NCBI RefSeq assembly: GCF_003610915.1
Contig: NZ_NSDJ01000001.1
Location: 682,001 to 746,000, forward strand
DNA from: Rahnella variigena
GTDB taxonomy: Bacteria > Pseudomonadota > Gammaproteobacteria > Enterobacterales > Enterobacteriaceae
DNA length: 64,000 bases
Direction of reading: 5' to 3'
In this document: one piece after another, positions 8,898 to 20,423 of the stretch
Layout: each line of letters begins with the position of its first letter
Numbering within the stretch: the first letter of the stretch is position 1
Position numbers and translations under genes: made by a program
Notes under the pieces: generated by a model
Databases searched by the model: none
Told to the model about the DNA's origin: nothing
What the model saw: only the letters and a program-made list of their open reading frames with translations

Positions 8898-10109
8898 TCA
8901 GAGGTACCTCATTAATATCTCTCTGATTTTCCCGTCGGCTTTTCTTGCATATATTTCCTTGTTAAACGCATGAAGACTGCTTTTCATTGCCAGCGTCGGG
9001 GCATCGTCGGGTGCCAGAAGCTTAAAGGAAAGGCTGCCATTAAAGGCTTTTCTTCCGGCGACCATCGACTTAAATTTGTTGAGCAGCTCTTCGCCCCCCA
9101 GTTCACGGGCACGGGCATTCAATCCTTTAATAAGAGGATCTTTCCAGGTTTGCTTGTCGTAATAAGGTAAACGCTTTTTCAGTGACAAATAGTCGGAAAG
9201 GCTTTGATCGCCCGACATCATGCCGGTCTTGCTGATACTGGTCAGATTTTTAAACGTCGTGCCGGGAATGGTTTGGGTAATAACAATATGTACTTTTTTC
9301 TTCCCCGTACCGCGGGAAAAGCCGTGGCACTGGAATATATTTACGTCATTCATGGTTGAATAATGACATTCAGAAAACAAATCATTATAAATTGACCCTG
9401 ACAAGGACTCTTTGAGGTTTTTCAGTAATCGTTCAATGCTTCCTTTTTCTCTACACACCAGAACATAAGCTGAATTATTCAGTAAACCACTGTCTTCTAT
9501 CAATGAATTAACAATAAAAATCTGAGCGCAGGTTGTCACGGTGTCAGAACTTAAATAAGCAAGATATAAGCTACAGTTTGCCGGCAACGATAAGTTGTAA
9601 CTGTCCAGTAATTTAATGATTTCCTGTTTCGCTGATTTTTTTACATTGATAACTTCCTGCTCAGGCATGGGCAAATAACCCAGCGATTTCTCAGCGAATC
9701 CAAGGCTTTGGACAATGATATTTTCTAAGCACAGACTCAACAGGGCAGCTTTATAATCACGATCAGATGAAGCGGCATCCCGGGTGACGTCCATCTCATC
9801 AATCAGAATAACGGTATCGCACGTTATTATGTCCAGCTGATAGAAAAAATCAGCCAGCATTGTCGATAATACATCGGGTGACAGGAGACTGTGGGGCGTT
9901 ACAATAATCACCGGGTCATCATAATTCAATTTTTTACCCTGATTGAATACTTCCTTCCCCTGGATATTAATATGTCTGGTTTTGGCATTTACCGTAATTA
10001 ATGCCCCCTCAGCCTGGGTGCTTCGCGCGATGTCTTTTATTTTCTTTCCCAGCGCATGGTCTCCTCCGCCTGCCGTGAAGATATTCAGTATAAGTATGCT
10101 TCTTTTCAT
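8898..10109 (-). CDS. Uncharacterised 403-residue protein, possible GT-B-like fold
   Basis: I do not recognise this protein. It has no signal peptide or membrane segment. The N-terminus (ILILNIFTAGGGDHALGKKI) looks like a glycine-rich Rossmann start that in GT-B glycosyltransferases begins the first domain. Near residues 310-330, TGMMSGDQSLSDYLS followed by KKRLPYYDKQTWK resembles the part of GT-B enzymes that grips a sugar nucleotide. This resemblance is by eye and weak. The gene is more AT-rich than its neighbours, points against ghrB and avtA, and has no partner gene, suggesting acquisition by transfer. A secreted effector or a surface-modifying enzyme are both possible. Confidence 0.55.
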   Translation of the reverse strand: MKRSILILNIFTAGGGDHALGKKIKDIARSTQAEGALITVNAKTRHINIQGKEVFNQGKKLNYDDPVIIVTPHSLLSPDVLSTMLADFFYQLDIITCDTVILIDEMDVTRDAASSDRDYKAALLSLCLENIIVQSLGFAEKSLGYLPMPEQEVINVKKSAKQEIIKLLDSYNLSLPANCSLYLAYLSSDTVTTCAQIFIVNSLIEDSGLLNNSAYVLVCREKGSIERLLKNLKESLSGSIYNDLFSECHYSTMNDVNIFQCHGFSRGTGKKKVHIVITQTIPGTTFKNLTSISKTGMMSGDQSLSDYLSLKKRLPYYDKQTWKDPLIKGLNARARELGGEELLNKFKSMVAGRKAFNGSLSFKLLAPDDAPTLAMKSSLHAFNKEIYARKADGKIREILMRYL

Positions 10110-10360
10110 TTTATCAACCTGATTTATATATTCTTAAGCATAATTATGCCAAGGGAGAAAAAATATCATAAGCCGTTTTTTATTACTCTGTCATTAAGCA
10201 TAAAGGGATCCGTTCAGGGATATTCGAAAAATACAGTGAATTATTTTCCGTATTCATCTTTTTTAATACTTCTCCGCGTCAAAACCCGCTGGTCCGATTG
10301 CACTGTTTTGCTGCAGGCGTTATGGTGGAAGACACATTTTGATAACATACAAAGTTTTCT

Positions 10361-11611
10361 ATGACGTTTTCTGCTTTCGGTGACAAATTTACACGTTTTT
10401 CAGGCATTACACGCCTGATGGGCGATATGAATGACGGTCTGCGCACACCCGGCGCCGTGATGCTGGGCGGGGGCAATCCGGCGCAAATTCCTGAGATGCA
10501 GGATTATTTCCAGACGCTGCTGTCGGAAATGCTGGCCGCCGGCAAGCTGACGGAAGCGCTGTGCAACTACGACGGTCCGCAGGGCAAAGACGTGTTGCGC
10601 CACGCGCTGGCAGAGATGTTACAGAAAGAGCTCGGCTGGCAGCTGGATGCGCAAAACATTGCGCTGACCAATGGCAGCCAGAGTGCCTTCTTCTATTTAT
10701 TCAACCTGTTCGCCGGACGTCGTGCCGATGGCAGCATGTCCAAAGTGTTGTTCCCGCTGGCACCGGAATACCTGGGCTATGCCGACGCAGGACTGGACGA
10801 AAATCTGTTTGTTTCAGCCAAGCCAAACATCGAATTACTGCCGGAAGGCCAGTTCAAGTATCACGTCGATTTCGATCATCTGAATATTACTGATGACATC
10901 GGCCTGATCTGCGTTTCCCGTCCGACCAACCCGACCGGCAACGTGATTACCGACGAAGAGCTGATCCGCCTTGATGCACTGGCACAGCAGAAAGATATTC
11001 CGTTACTCATTGATAATGCCTATGGCGTGCCGTTCCCCGGCATTGTGTTCACTGACGCGACGCCGTTGTGGAACCCGAATATTATTCTGTGCATGAGTCT
11101 GTCGAAACTCGGCCTGCCGGGCTCACGCTGCGGCATCGTGATTGCCGATGAGAAAATCATCAAAGCGATCAGTAATATGAACGGCATTATCAGCCTGTCT
11201 CCGGGCAGCGTCGGACCAGCGATTGCCCATGAGATGATTGCGCGTGGCGATTTACTGCGCCTTTCAAACGAGGTCATCAAACCATTCTATTTCCAGCGCG
11301 TGCAGGAAACTATCGCCACGCTGCGCCGTTATCTGCCGGAAGAACGTTGTCTGATCCACAAACCGGAAGGTGCGATTTTCCTGTGGCTGTGGTTCAAAGA
11401 TTTGCCGATCACCACCGAAGTGCTGTATCAGCGCCTTAAACAGCGCGGTGTTCTGATGGTGCCGGGCGATTATTTCTTCCCGGGGCTGGAACATCCGTGG
11501 CCGCACACGCATCAATGTATGCGCATGAATTACGTGCCTGACGCAGAGCAGATCGAGCGCGGTGTGAAGATTCTGGCGGAAGAAGTGGAAAAAGCGCACG
11601 CGGAAGGTTGA
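10361..11611 (+). CDS. avtA: Valine-pyruvate aminotransferase (transaminase C)
   Basis: 416 residues, collinear with Escherichia AvtA over its whole length (MTFSAFGDKFTRFSGI, MLGGGNPAQIPEMQDYF, CNYDGPQGK, QCMRMNYVP). It transfers the amino group between valine (or alanine) and keto acids using pyridoxal phosphate. The cofactor lysine is Lys249 in MSLSKLGLPGSRCG, with SRPTNPTGN and DNAYG as further fold-type I signatures. It is monocistronic, with a strong terminator after it and AT-rich divergent spacer (10110-10360) before it. Its neighbours on both sides are accessory genes not seen at this site in Escherichia. Confidence 0.95.
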   Translation: MTFSAFGDKFTRFSGITRLMGDMNDGLRTPGAVMLGGGNPAQIPEMQDYFQTLLSEMLAAGKLTEALCNYDGPQGKDVLRHALAEMLQKELGWQLDAQNIALTNGSQSAFFYLFNLFAGRRADGSMSKVLFPLAPEYLGYADAGLDENLFVSAKPNIELLPEGQFKYHVDFDHLNITDDIGLICVSRPTNPTGNVITDEELIRLDALAQQKDIPLLIDNAYGVPFPGIVFTDATPLWNPNIILCMSLSKLGLPGSRCGIVIADEKIIKAISNMNGIISLSPGSVGPAIAHEMIARGDLLRLSNEVIKPFYFQRVQETIATLRRYLPEERCLIHKPEGAIFLWLWFKDLPITTEVLYQRLKQRGVLMVPGDYFFPGLEHPWPHTHQCMRMNYVPDAEQIERGVKILAEEVEKAHAEG

Positions 11612-11624
11612 GAGTCGATTATTT

Positions 11625-11661
11625 AAGGCCAGGGTAACAGCTTAATTACCCTGGCCTTTTT
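11625..11661 (+). terminator. Rho-independent terminator of avtA
   Basis: AAGGCCAGGGTAA and TTACCCTGGCCTT form a 13-base-pair perfect stem with an 8-base loop, followed by TTTTTG. Confidence 0.9.
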
Positions 11662-11826
11662 GTTTTCAGAAAGCATCTTTTATTTAAAAACAAATCCTGA
11701 ATATCTCCGTAATTAAACACATACTTAATTCATCATTAAGCACTTCGCTTATGAAAAAACCTTAGTATGAAACCCTACTTTTTCGTAAGACAATCATTCA
11801 TAAATTAACTCTTAGAAAAATCGCCC

Positions 11827-12615
11827 ATGCCTATAGAAAATAAATTAGCGCTACTTGCCTCTCAAACTCAGGGTCAATACTCTACTTTTGATCAAAATGC
11901 TTATATGCGGAAAAATCACTGGGTAGGCGACAATCCACGAAACCTGAAAGGGGCCTGGATTGGCAGTTTCCGACTTCCGGGGATAAATAAAAACTTATAT
12001 GGTTTACAAGGGGTGTGCCTGGGCCTGTCTGCGGCCTATCTGGTGAAAGGACATGACTGGAGCACATTCAAACAATATCTTGATTCCGCTGAGTGCCACC
12101 GGCTCACACTCGGCATCATGAATTATCAGGAACAAATGGGTGAAGTCAGTCGGGCGAGGAAAATTGCCGCTGAACAGGCAAACTCTCAGGCAATGGCACA
12201 AAAAGGCACATCAGCAGTCAGCAATTCAAAAAAGATAACTGCCCCCAAACAAATAGAATACGTCAGTACTGCAGATGCGATTAAGTTATTGATAAAGGTT
12301 CAGGGGAATATTAACTTTATCAGCAAAATTGAACTATCACCGATTGAAGACATTGAGGAAAGAATAGAAACCTTAATGAAACATATTGATTCAAACTTTG
12401 GCTACCAGTTAAGCATCAGAGGCGGGGGAAGCGGACATTCAGTAAGTCTTACAACCGGAAAAAAAAGGATAAAACTTTTTGATCCTAATTTCGGTGAAAT
12501 ATCCTACCCTGACACAGAAGCAGGACGAAAGTATTTCAAGTCTGCTCTTTATTTTTTATTTTACGAAGCTTATAAAAAGTTTAACATAATAATTATCTCT
12601 CGTTTTACTTACTGA
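11827..12615 (+). CDS. Putative YopT-like (C58) cysteine protease, effector candidate
   Basis: 262 residues. Three blocks fit the C58 papain-like family of YopT and AvrPphB: GVCLGLSAAYL (Cys64), GSGHSVSL (His204) and KLFDPNFGE (Asp219). Their order and spacing match the family triad, and the size is close to AvrPphB. There is no signal peptide or membrane segment. In known members the protease is delivered into host cells by type III secretion, or is a domain of a large toxin, and cleaves prenylated GTPases or kinases. No secretion or chaperone gene is in view. The gene is clearly AT-rich and alone, suggesting transfer. The active-site reading is good; substrate and delivery are unknown. Confidence 0.65.
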   Translation: MPIENKLALLASQTQGQYSTFDQNAYMRKNHWVGDNPRNLKGAWIGSFRLPGINKNLYGLQGVCLGLSAAYLVKGHDWSTFKQYLDSAECHRLTLGIMNYQEQMGEVSRARKIAAEQANSQAMAQKGTSAVSNSKKITAPKQIEYVSTADAIKLLIKVQGNINFISKIELSPIEDIEERIETLMKHIDSNFGYQLSIRGGGSGHSVSLTTGKKRIKLFDPNFGEISYPDTEAGRKYFKSALYFLFYEAYKKFNIIIISRFTY

Positions 12616-12645
12616 TTTACATAATATACTCCTCATCCCGCCCTG

Positions 12646-12679
12646 TTTTATGTTCCCCCCTTACAGGGGGAACATAAAC
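12646..12679. terminator. Hairpin between the C58-like gene and ibpB
   Basis: TTTATGTTCCCCC and GGGGGAACATAAA form a perfect stem in the gap between these convergent genes. Neither strand has a clear U-run directly after it, so its efficiency as a terminator is uncertain. Confidence 0.5.
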
Positions 12680-12689
12680 AGATCACTTC

Positions 12690-13124
12690 TTAAGCCGACG
12701 TGTTTTCCAGCGCAGGTTTTTCTGTACCAATCGCAATTTTCTGCGGCTGCAACGCTTCCGGAACATCACGCACCAGACTGATATGCAGCAGGCCATTGGT
12801 AAATTCAGCTGCCGATACGTGCATATGCTCTGCCAGAGTAAAGCTCAGGGTGAAAGGCTTGATCACTAACCCCTGATGCAGATATTCCACTTTAGTTTCC
12901 GGCTGAGCAGGTGTACCGCTGACGGTTAAACGTGGCCCTTCGACCTCAATATTCAGCTCGCTCTGCTGGAAACCGGCCAGCGCCAGTGAAATGCGATAAT
13001 GATTGTCGTCAGACTTTTCAATATTGTAAGGAGGAAAAGCCTGATCCGCGCCCTGCATTGAACTGGCTAATTTATCGAAACCAATCCACTGACGCAGTAA
13101 TGGGGAAATATCGTAATTACGCAT
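12690..13124 (-). CDS. ibpB: Small heat-shock protein IbpB
   Basis: 144 residues with an alpha-crystallin core (about 35-125). The N-terminus [20 protein letters not shown] and [22 protein letters not shown] identify IbpB. It coats aggregating proteins in the cytoplasm together with IbpA and hands them to DnaK/ClpB. It is the second gene of ibpAB, 156 bases after ibpA. It has its own thermometer hairpin over the ribosome site (13132-13149), so translation should rise with temperature independently of transcription. Confidence 0.95.
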   Translation of the reverse strand: MRNYDISPLLRQWIGFDKLASSMQGADQAFPPYNIEKSDDNHYRISLALAGFQQSELNIEVEGPRLTVSGTPAQPETKVEYLHQGLVIKPFTLSFTLAEHMHVSAAEFTNGLLHISLVRDVPEALQPQKIAIGTEKPALENTSA

Positions 13125-13131
13125 GGTATAA

Positions 13132-13149
13132 CTCCTTCTTTGAAGCGAG
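13132..13149 (-). ncRNA. ROSE RNA thermometer of ibpB
   Basis: On the - strand the leader reads CUCGCUUC-AAA-GAAGGAG just before the ibpB start. CUC pairs with GAG and CUUC with GAAG, leaving a single bulged G opposite the Shine-Dalgarno. This is the ROSE hallmark: a hairpin that melts on heating to free the AGGAG. Confidence 0.88.
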
Positions 13150-13280
13150 ATTTAACATTCCGTCATCCTGTCTGGATGTGACGGTGCAGCTCCCTGACGG
13201 CGAGCCTAAACTTTTTCATTTTTTGGCGGTCAATAACGATGGCCGCCAGTGACTTAGTGCCGGCACTTATTGCCGACAAA

Positions 13281-13691
13281 TCAGCGGATTTCGATACGCC
13301 GCGGTTTGGACGTTTCAGGAACGATGCGTTCCAGATCGATATACAGCAAACCGTTCGACAGATTGGCGGCTTTTATTTGAATATGTTCCGCCAGCTGGAA
13401 TTTGCGTTCGAAATTACGTTCAGCGATGCCCTGATATAAATAAGTGCGGTCGGTTTCAGTCGGTGCATGTGCGCCTTTCACCACCAGCATGTTGTCATGG
13501 GCCGTGATGTCCAGCTCTGACTCGGCAAAACCCGCGACCGCGATAGCAATCCGGTAATGGTTTTCGTCAACCAGCTCGACATTATATGGGGGATAGCCGC
13601 CGCCCTGATTCTGACCCGATTCGATAAGATTAAATAAACGGTCAAAACCAATGGCAGAACGATATAACGGGGATAAATCAAAATTACGCAT
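13281..13691 (-). CDS. ibpA: Small heat-shock protein IbpA
   Basis: 136 residues, starting [22 protein letters not shown] as in Escherichia Ibp[23 protein letters not shown] and the C-terminal PRRIEI (the IxI-type tail used in oligomer contacts) are conserved. It is a cytoplasmic holdase that works with IbpB. The ATG at 13691 is chosen over the codon six bases upstream because it matches the family start and sits correctly behind the AGGAG. It is first in the ibpAB operon, with a sigma-32 promoter at 13810-13837 and a thermometer hairpin at 13700-13717. Confidence 0.96.
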   Translation of the reverse strand: MRNFDLSPLYRSAIGFDRLFNLIESGQNQGGGYPPYNVELVDENHYRIAIAVAGFAESELDITAHDNMLVVKGAHAPTETDRTYLYQGIAERNFERKFQLAEHIQIKAANLSNGLLYIDLERIVPETSKPRRIEIR

Positions 13692-13699
13692 GCCCACTT

Positions 13700-13717
13700 C
13701 TCCTGATATTCAGCGAG
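13700..13717 (-). ncRNA. ROSE RNA thermometer of ibpA
   Basis: On the - strand CUCGCUGA-AUA-UCAGGAG lies directly before ibpA. CUC pairs with GAG, CUGA with UCAG, and one G is bulged opposite the Shine-Dalgarno, the same design as at ibpB with a different upper stem. Confidence 0.9.
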
Positions 13718-13809
13718 TATTTTTAAATAGCCTTCCATTCGGACAGGCCAGCGTCGCAGTGATGACAGGAGAACCCTTCCGGCGTTCCTCCTCCTGCGTC
13801 GTACAGTAA

Positions 13810-13837
13810 AAATGGAGACGAAAGGGATTTTTTCAAG
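13810..13837 (-). promoter_or_regulatory. Sigma-32 (RpoH) promoter of ibpAB
   Basis: CTTGAAA, a 13-base spacer, then CTCCATTT match the heat-shock consensus (CTTGAAA, CCCCATNT) at all but one specified position. It lies about 120 bases before ibpA, leaving a leader long enough for the ROSE element. The rest of the gap to yidQ (13838-14072) holds the yidQ promoter region and a small hairpin near 14026-14040; nothing else was recognised. Confidence 0.82.
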
Positions 13838-14072
13838 CCGGTAAAAACAAAAAAATTTGGCTGTTGTTTATATGCTGACAGCCAAAATACATGACAGGTC
13901 AGAGCGAAAAGCCAGGGAGAGCAGGCAGATTCCTGCAAGATTTCAAATAGTAATTACACTTAGTGGGATCGCAGCCACAGAGCTACAGCTTGCTTTGTTA
14001 ATTTTTTGTGCTGAGTGGTATAAGTCACTTTGACTTAAAAGCTCAGCCTGACAGCATAAGATGAGTTCTAAC

Positions 14073-14450
14073 ATGATTAAATTTGCACTGACGCCGCTGA
14101 TGACAGGATGTGTTTTTTTAGCGACGAGCGGTTGTTCCAGCGTGATGAGCCATACCGGGGGAGACACCGGATATTATTCAGGTGCACGTGCTGATGTGAA
14201 CATGATGAAAAGCGATGATACCAGCTGGGCGATGACGCCTCTGCTGCTCATTGATTTACCCTTCAGCGCCCTGCTGGATACGGTATTACTGCCTTATGAT
14301 TATTACCGCAGCGGAAAAGTGACGACGCGCGATCGCGTCAGAGCGAGTGAAGAACACAATATTGCGCTGAGCAATGGCGTGGATATTGACCACGTTCCGC
14401 CAATGACCACCACCGATCGCGGACACAAGTCTTCAACGCATAAAAAATAA
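14073..14450 (+). CDS. yidQ: YidQ/YceK-family (DUF1375) lipoprotein
   Basis: About 125 residues. A short N-terminal hydrophobic segment ends in ATSGCSS, a lipobox-like site with Cys21 as the probable lipidated residue. CSSVMSHTGG, then a D-PF-A-LDT--LP-D motif (LPFSALLDTVLLPYDYYRSG), are family signatures. Escherichia has yidQ at the same place beside ibpA. Function is unknown; the protein should sit in the cell envelope. ATG 14073 (MIKFAL) is preferred because it fits the homologue's signal peptide; an in-frame ATG at 14061 would add four residues. Confidence 0.85.
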   Translation: MIKFALTPLMTGCVFLATSGCSSVMSHTGGDTGYYSGARADVNMMKSDDTSWAMTPLLLIDLPFSALLDTVLLPYDYYRSGKVTTRDRVRASEEHNIALSNGVDIDHVPPMTTTDRGHKSSTHKK

Positions 14451-14454
14451 GCGT

Positions 14455-14500
14455 AAAAAACCGGCCAACATGATGAGATCCTTTCGAAACCTGGCCGGTT
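14455..14500 (-). terminator. Terminator of yidR (shared with convergent yidQ)
   Basis: AACCGGCCA and TGGCCGGTT form the stem. On the - strand it is followed by TTTTTT, a proper U-run for yidR. The + strand copy has only GTTTAC, so yidQ termination is weaker. Confidence 0.75.
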
Positions 14501-14511
14501 TACTCAATGCG

Positions 14512-15774
14512 CTACTGAGCGTCGGTCACAAAAATCTGAGCGAATTCTCCGCACTGACGCATAAACGCCACTTTGCCGCCATCCGGTGAATACACTACCG
14601 CATCGGCGCAAGGCGCAATCTCTGTTCTCTGCGTCAAACGCTGCATTACTCCGCTTTTAACATCAAGACGCATCACGCTGTTATCGCAGACCAGCGCCAG
14701 CGATTTTCCGTCCGGGCTCCAGCTGAATGCCGACTGAATGCCGTTGTCAGAATGACTGATCTGCACAGGTTCACCGCCGTTGGGTGACACCGTCCAGACC
14801 TGAACCACATCGTTTATATCCTTCATCAGAAACGCAATCTGTGCGCCATCCGCTGACGTGCGCAGCCAGTGACGCGGTTGCAGGGCAATGCCCATTTCAG
14901 TGAACGTGATCCGTCTTTGCTTCACGCCCGCCGGTGGCGCAGGCAATGTTTCCGGCGTGCCTTGCAAAGGTTTATCACCCGCCTGACGGTAATCCGCATC
15001 GTTCTCAGGTAAATCCACCACGAAGATTTCCGGATGCTTTTTGCCATCAGCAGAAAGGGTATCGCCGATAAAGGCCAGCGCCCAACGCTGCCGGGAACCG
15101 TCGGCTTTTACATAGCCTTCCTGCCCGATCCAGCCTTCTTCATAAGCACGGTTGATATCATTGCTGGCGGGCTGAGGAGCAGGCGTTGTTTCGCTGACCA
15201 GTACGCTGTAATGGCTGCCATCGTATTCACGAGGGTGATATTTTGGCGGCGTAACGGCATAGCCGGAAAGGGCAATACCGACATTGCGCAGGTCGAGAGC
15301 CGGATCCAGTTCATGTAAAACATGGTCGTTATAGGTAAAACTCAGACGCGAACCGTCCGGACTGAAAACGTGGACGTGCGTGCCGCCGCGCAGGGCTCCG
15401 GCGGTATAAGGCGCGGTAATATCCATCGCATCCAGCGTGACCGCCTTTTCACAGAAGGGCTCAGACACGATAACGCCGCGACGATGGTGAAAATCGTACT
15501 GCCAGCTGGCATCCGGATTTTCCGGGCCATGAATAAACGCATAACGGGCGGGAAGGTCGGGGCTGACCGTTACCACTCCCACATGTGCGCCATCTTGCGC
15601 CTGATAAACCACTTCCGCCTCACCGGTTTCGACATTCACCCGCTCAATGGTTGAGCCGGTGAAAGAACCGCCATGCGGACGCACGTCGTACACCAGCCAC
15701 TGGCTGTCCGGCGTCCAGACATTAATGTTAGTCAGCTGATGCCCGCGGGCATCAGAGGTTAATTGTTTTTCCAT
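14512..15774 (-). CDS. yidR: YidR, DUF3748 beta-propeller-like protein
   Basis: 420 residues with repeated TolB-type WD40-like strands (WTPDSQWLVYDVRP, FSPDGSRLSFTYND, WSPDGKSLALVCDN, YSPDGGKVAFMRQC), suggesting a beta-propeller. It corresponds to Escherichia YidR in sequence type, size and place between yidQ and yidA. No signal peptide is visible and its function is unknown. The ATG at 15774 (MEKQLTSDARGHQLTN) is chosen; a TTG eight codons upstream is unlikely because the AAAGGAA ribosome site falls between the two. Confidence 0.85.
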   Translation of the reverse strand: MEKQLTSDARGHQLTNINVWTPDSQWLVYDVRPHGGSFTGSTIERVNVETGEAEVVYQAQDGAHVGVVTVSPDLPARYAFIHGPENPDASWQYDFHHRRGVIVSEPFCEKAVTLDAMDITAPYTAGALRGGTHVHVFSPDGSRLSFTYNDHVLHELDPALDLRNVGIALSGYAVTPPKYHPREYDGSHYSVLVSETTPAPQPASNDINRAYEEGWIGQEGYVKADGSRQRWALAFIGDTLSADGKKHPEIFVVDLPENDADYRQAGDKPLQGTPETLPAPPAGVKQRRITFTEMGIALQPRHWLRTSADGAQIAFLMKDINDVVQVWTVSPNGGEPVQISHSDNGIQSAFSWSPDGKSLALVCDNSVMRLDVKSGVMQRLTQRTEIAPCADAVVYSPDGGKVAFMRQCGEFAQIFVTDAQ

Positions 15775-15799
15775 GGCTGCGAGGTTCCTTTCTGCCAAC

Positions 15800-16615
15800 T
15801 CAGTCGTTCAGAACAAACTTCTCGACCGCAAACGCCACGCCGTCTTCGGTGTTAGTTTTGGTGACGAACTGGCTGACGGCTTTCACGCTGTCCAGCGCAT
15901 TGCCCATTGCGACACCAATTCCGGCGTATTCCAGCATAGCGATGTCGTTTTCCTGGTCGCCCAGCGTCATTACGCTCTCGCGCGCGATACCCAGTTTTTC
16001 CGCCAGCACTTTCACGCCTTCGCCTTTATTGACGCGTTTATCCAGAATTTCGAGGAAGTACGGCGAGCTTTTCATGATGGTATAGCGTTCTTTGGCTTCG
16101 GCCGGAAGCTGACTGATGGCGCGATCCAGCAGTTCAGGATCATCAATCATCATCACTTTCGGGAAGGTCAGCGCCGGATCCATTTCGTCTGCCGGACAGA
16201 ACTGCAACGGAATGCCGGTGGTGAAAGATTCATGCACGCTGTATTTGCTGATAAAGCGGTTGGCGGTAAACAGGTCAGTTTTGGTGAGTGCATGGAAATG
16301 CACACCCAGCTCGCGCGCCAGTTGTTCAAAGTAGTGATAATCTTCAATCCTGAGGGCTACTTCGGCAATCACGCTGCCATCTTTGGCATTATGTACCAGC
16401 GCACCGTTATTGGTGATGCAGTAACAACCGTCCTGCTGCAAATCCAGTTCCATCAGGTAACGCTGCACGCCGACGAACGGACGCCCGGTCGCCAGAACGA
16501 TTTGCACACCTTTCGCCCGTGCTTCTGACAACGCTTTTTTAACGGCAGGCGTCACTTCATGCTGCGGATTGAGCAACGTCCCGTCCATATCAATTGCAAT
16601 TAATTCAATAGCCAT
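15800..16615 (-). CDS. yidA: Sugar phosphatase YidA (HAD superfamily, Cof type)
   Basis: 271 residues. IAIDMDGTLL gives the HAD nucleophile Asp9 and Asp11; LATGRP, the lysine region FPKVMMID and the acidic GDQENDIAML complete the HAD set. YidA dephosphorylates sugar phosphates such as erythrose-4-phosphate and alpha-glucose-1-phosphate in the cytoplasm. The start MAIELIAIDMDG at 16615 matches Escherichia; upstream in-frame codons are not conserved. It lies between gyrB and yidR on the same strand, with a gyrB terminator separating them. Confidence 0.92.
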   Translation of the reverse strand: MAIELIAIDMDGTLLNPQHEVTPAVKKALSEARAKGVQIVLATGRPFVGVQRYLMELDLQQDGCYCITNNGALVHNAKDGSVIAEVALRIEDYHYFEQLARELGVHFHALTKTDLFTANRFISKYSVHESFTTGIPLQFCPADEMDPALTFPKVMMIDDPELLDRAISQLPAEAKERYTIMKSSPYFLEILDKRVNKGEGVKVLAEKLGIARESVMTLGDQENDIAMLEYAGIGVAMGNALDSVKAVSQFVTKTNTEDGVAFAVEKFVLND

Positions 16616-16701
16616 AGCATCCTCAGAGTTTAAGAAATCTTCCTCAATGCTATCGCGATTACCGGCTGTAAAGCCAGCCGGAAAGCGGGTTCGCACAGAC
16701 G

Positions 16702-16734
16702 AAAAAAAGTCCGAAGCGGTTTCCCGTTCGGACT
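16702..16734 (-). terminator. Rho-independent terminator of gyrB
   Basis: On the - strand AGTCCGAA and TTCGGACT pair and are followed by TTTTTTTC, 36 bases after the gyrB stop. Confidence 0.85.
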
Positions 16735-16769
16735 CTGTATCGGCTCATACCGTTATCAGATATCGATTA

Positions 16770-20292
<3,523 letters not shown>

Positions 20293-20423
20293 CTAAACCA
20301 ATTCCAGGGCGTCTTCGTCGCGGTCAGTTTGCGTGCGGACAGCGCACAACAAGCGGAGCGTACTCAAGTACGTGAGCATTGCGAGCACTGCCCAATCGCA
20401 AAATGACAAGTAAGATAGCCCGA
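20293..20423. repeat. Dispersed-repeat-like palindromic insert between dnaN and recF
   Basis: The spacer contains the palindrome CGTACTCAAGTACG near 20357-20370, set inside longer imperfect arms (GCGCACAACAAGCGGAGCG to the left, GTGAGCATTGCGAGC to the right), and ends GACAAGTAAGATAGCCCG. It has no coding potential. The composition and layout resemble short intergenic repeats of Yersinia and Serratia-like genomes; that link is from memory. It may fold in the dnaN-recF transcript and set relative expression. Confidence 0.55.

Noticed and set aside
10056..10364. 102-codon frame between the 403-residue gene and avtA
   Set aside because: AT-rich divergent promoter spacer; no ribosome site and a composition typical of chance frames.
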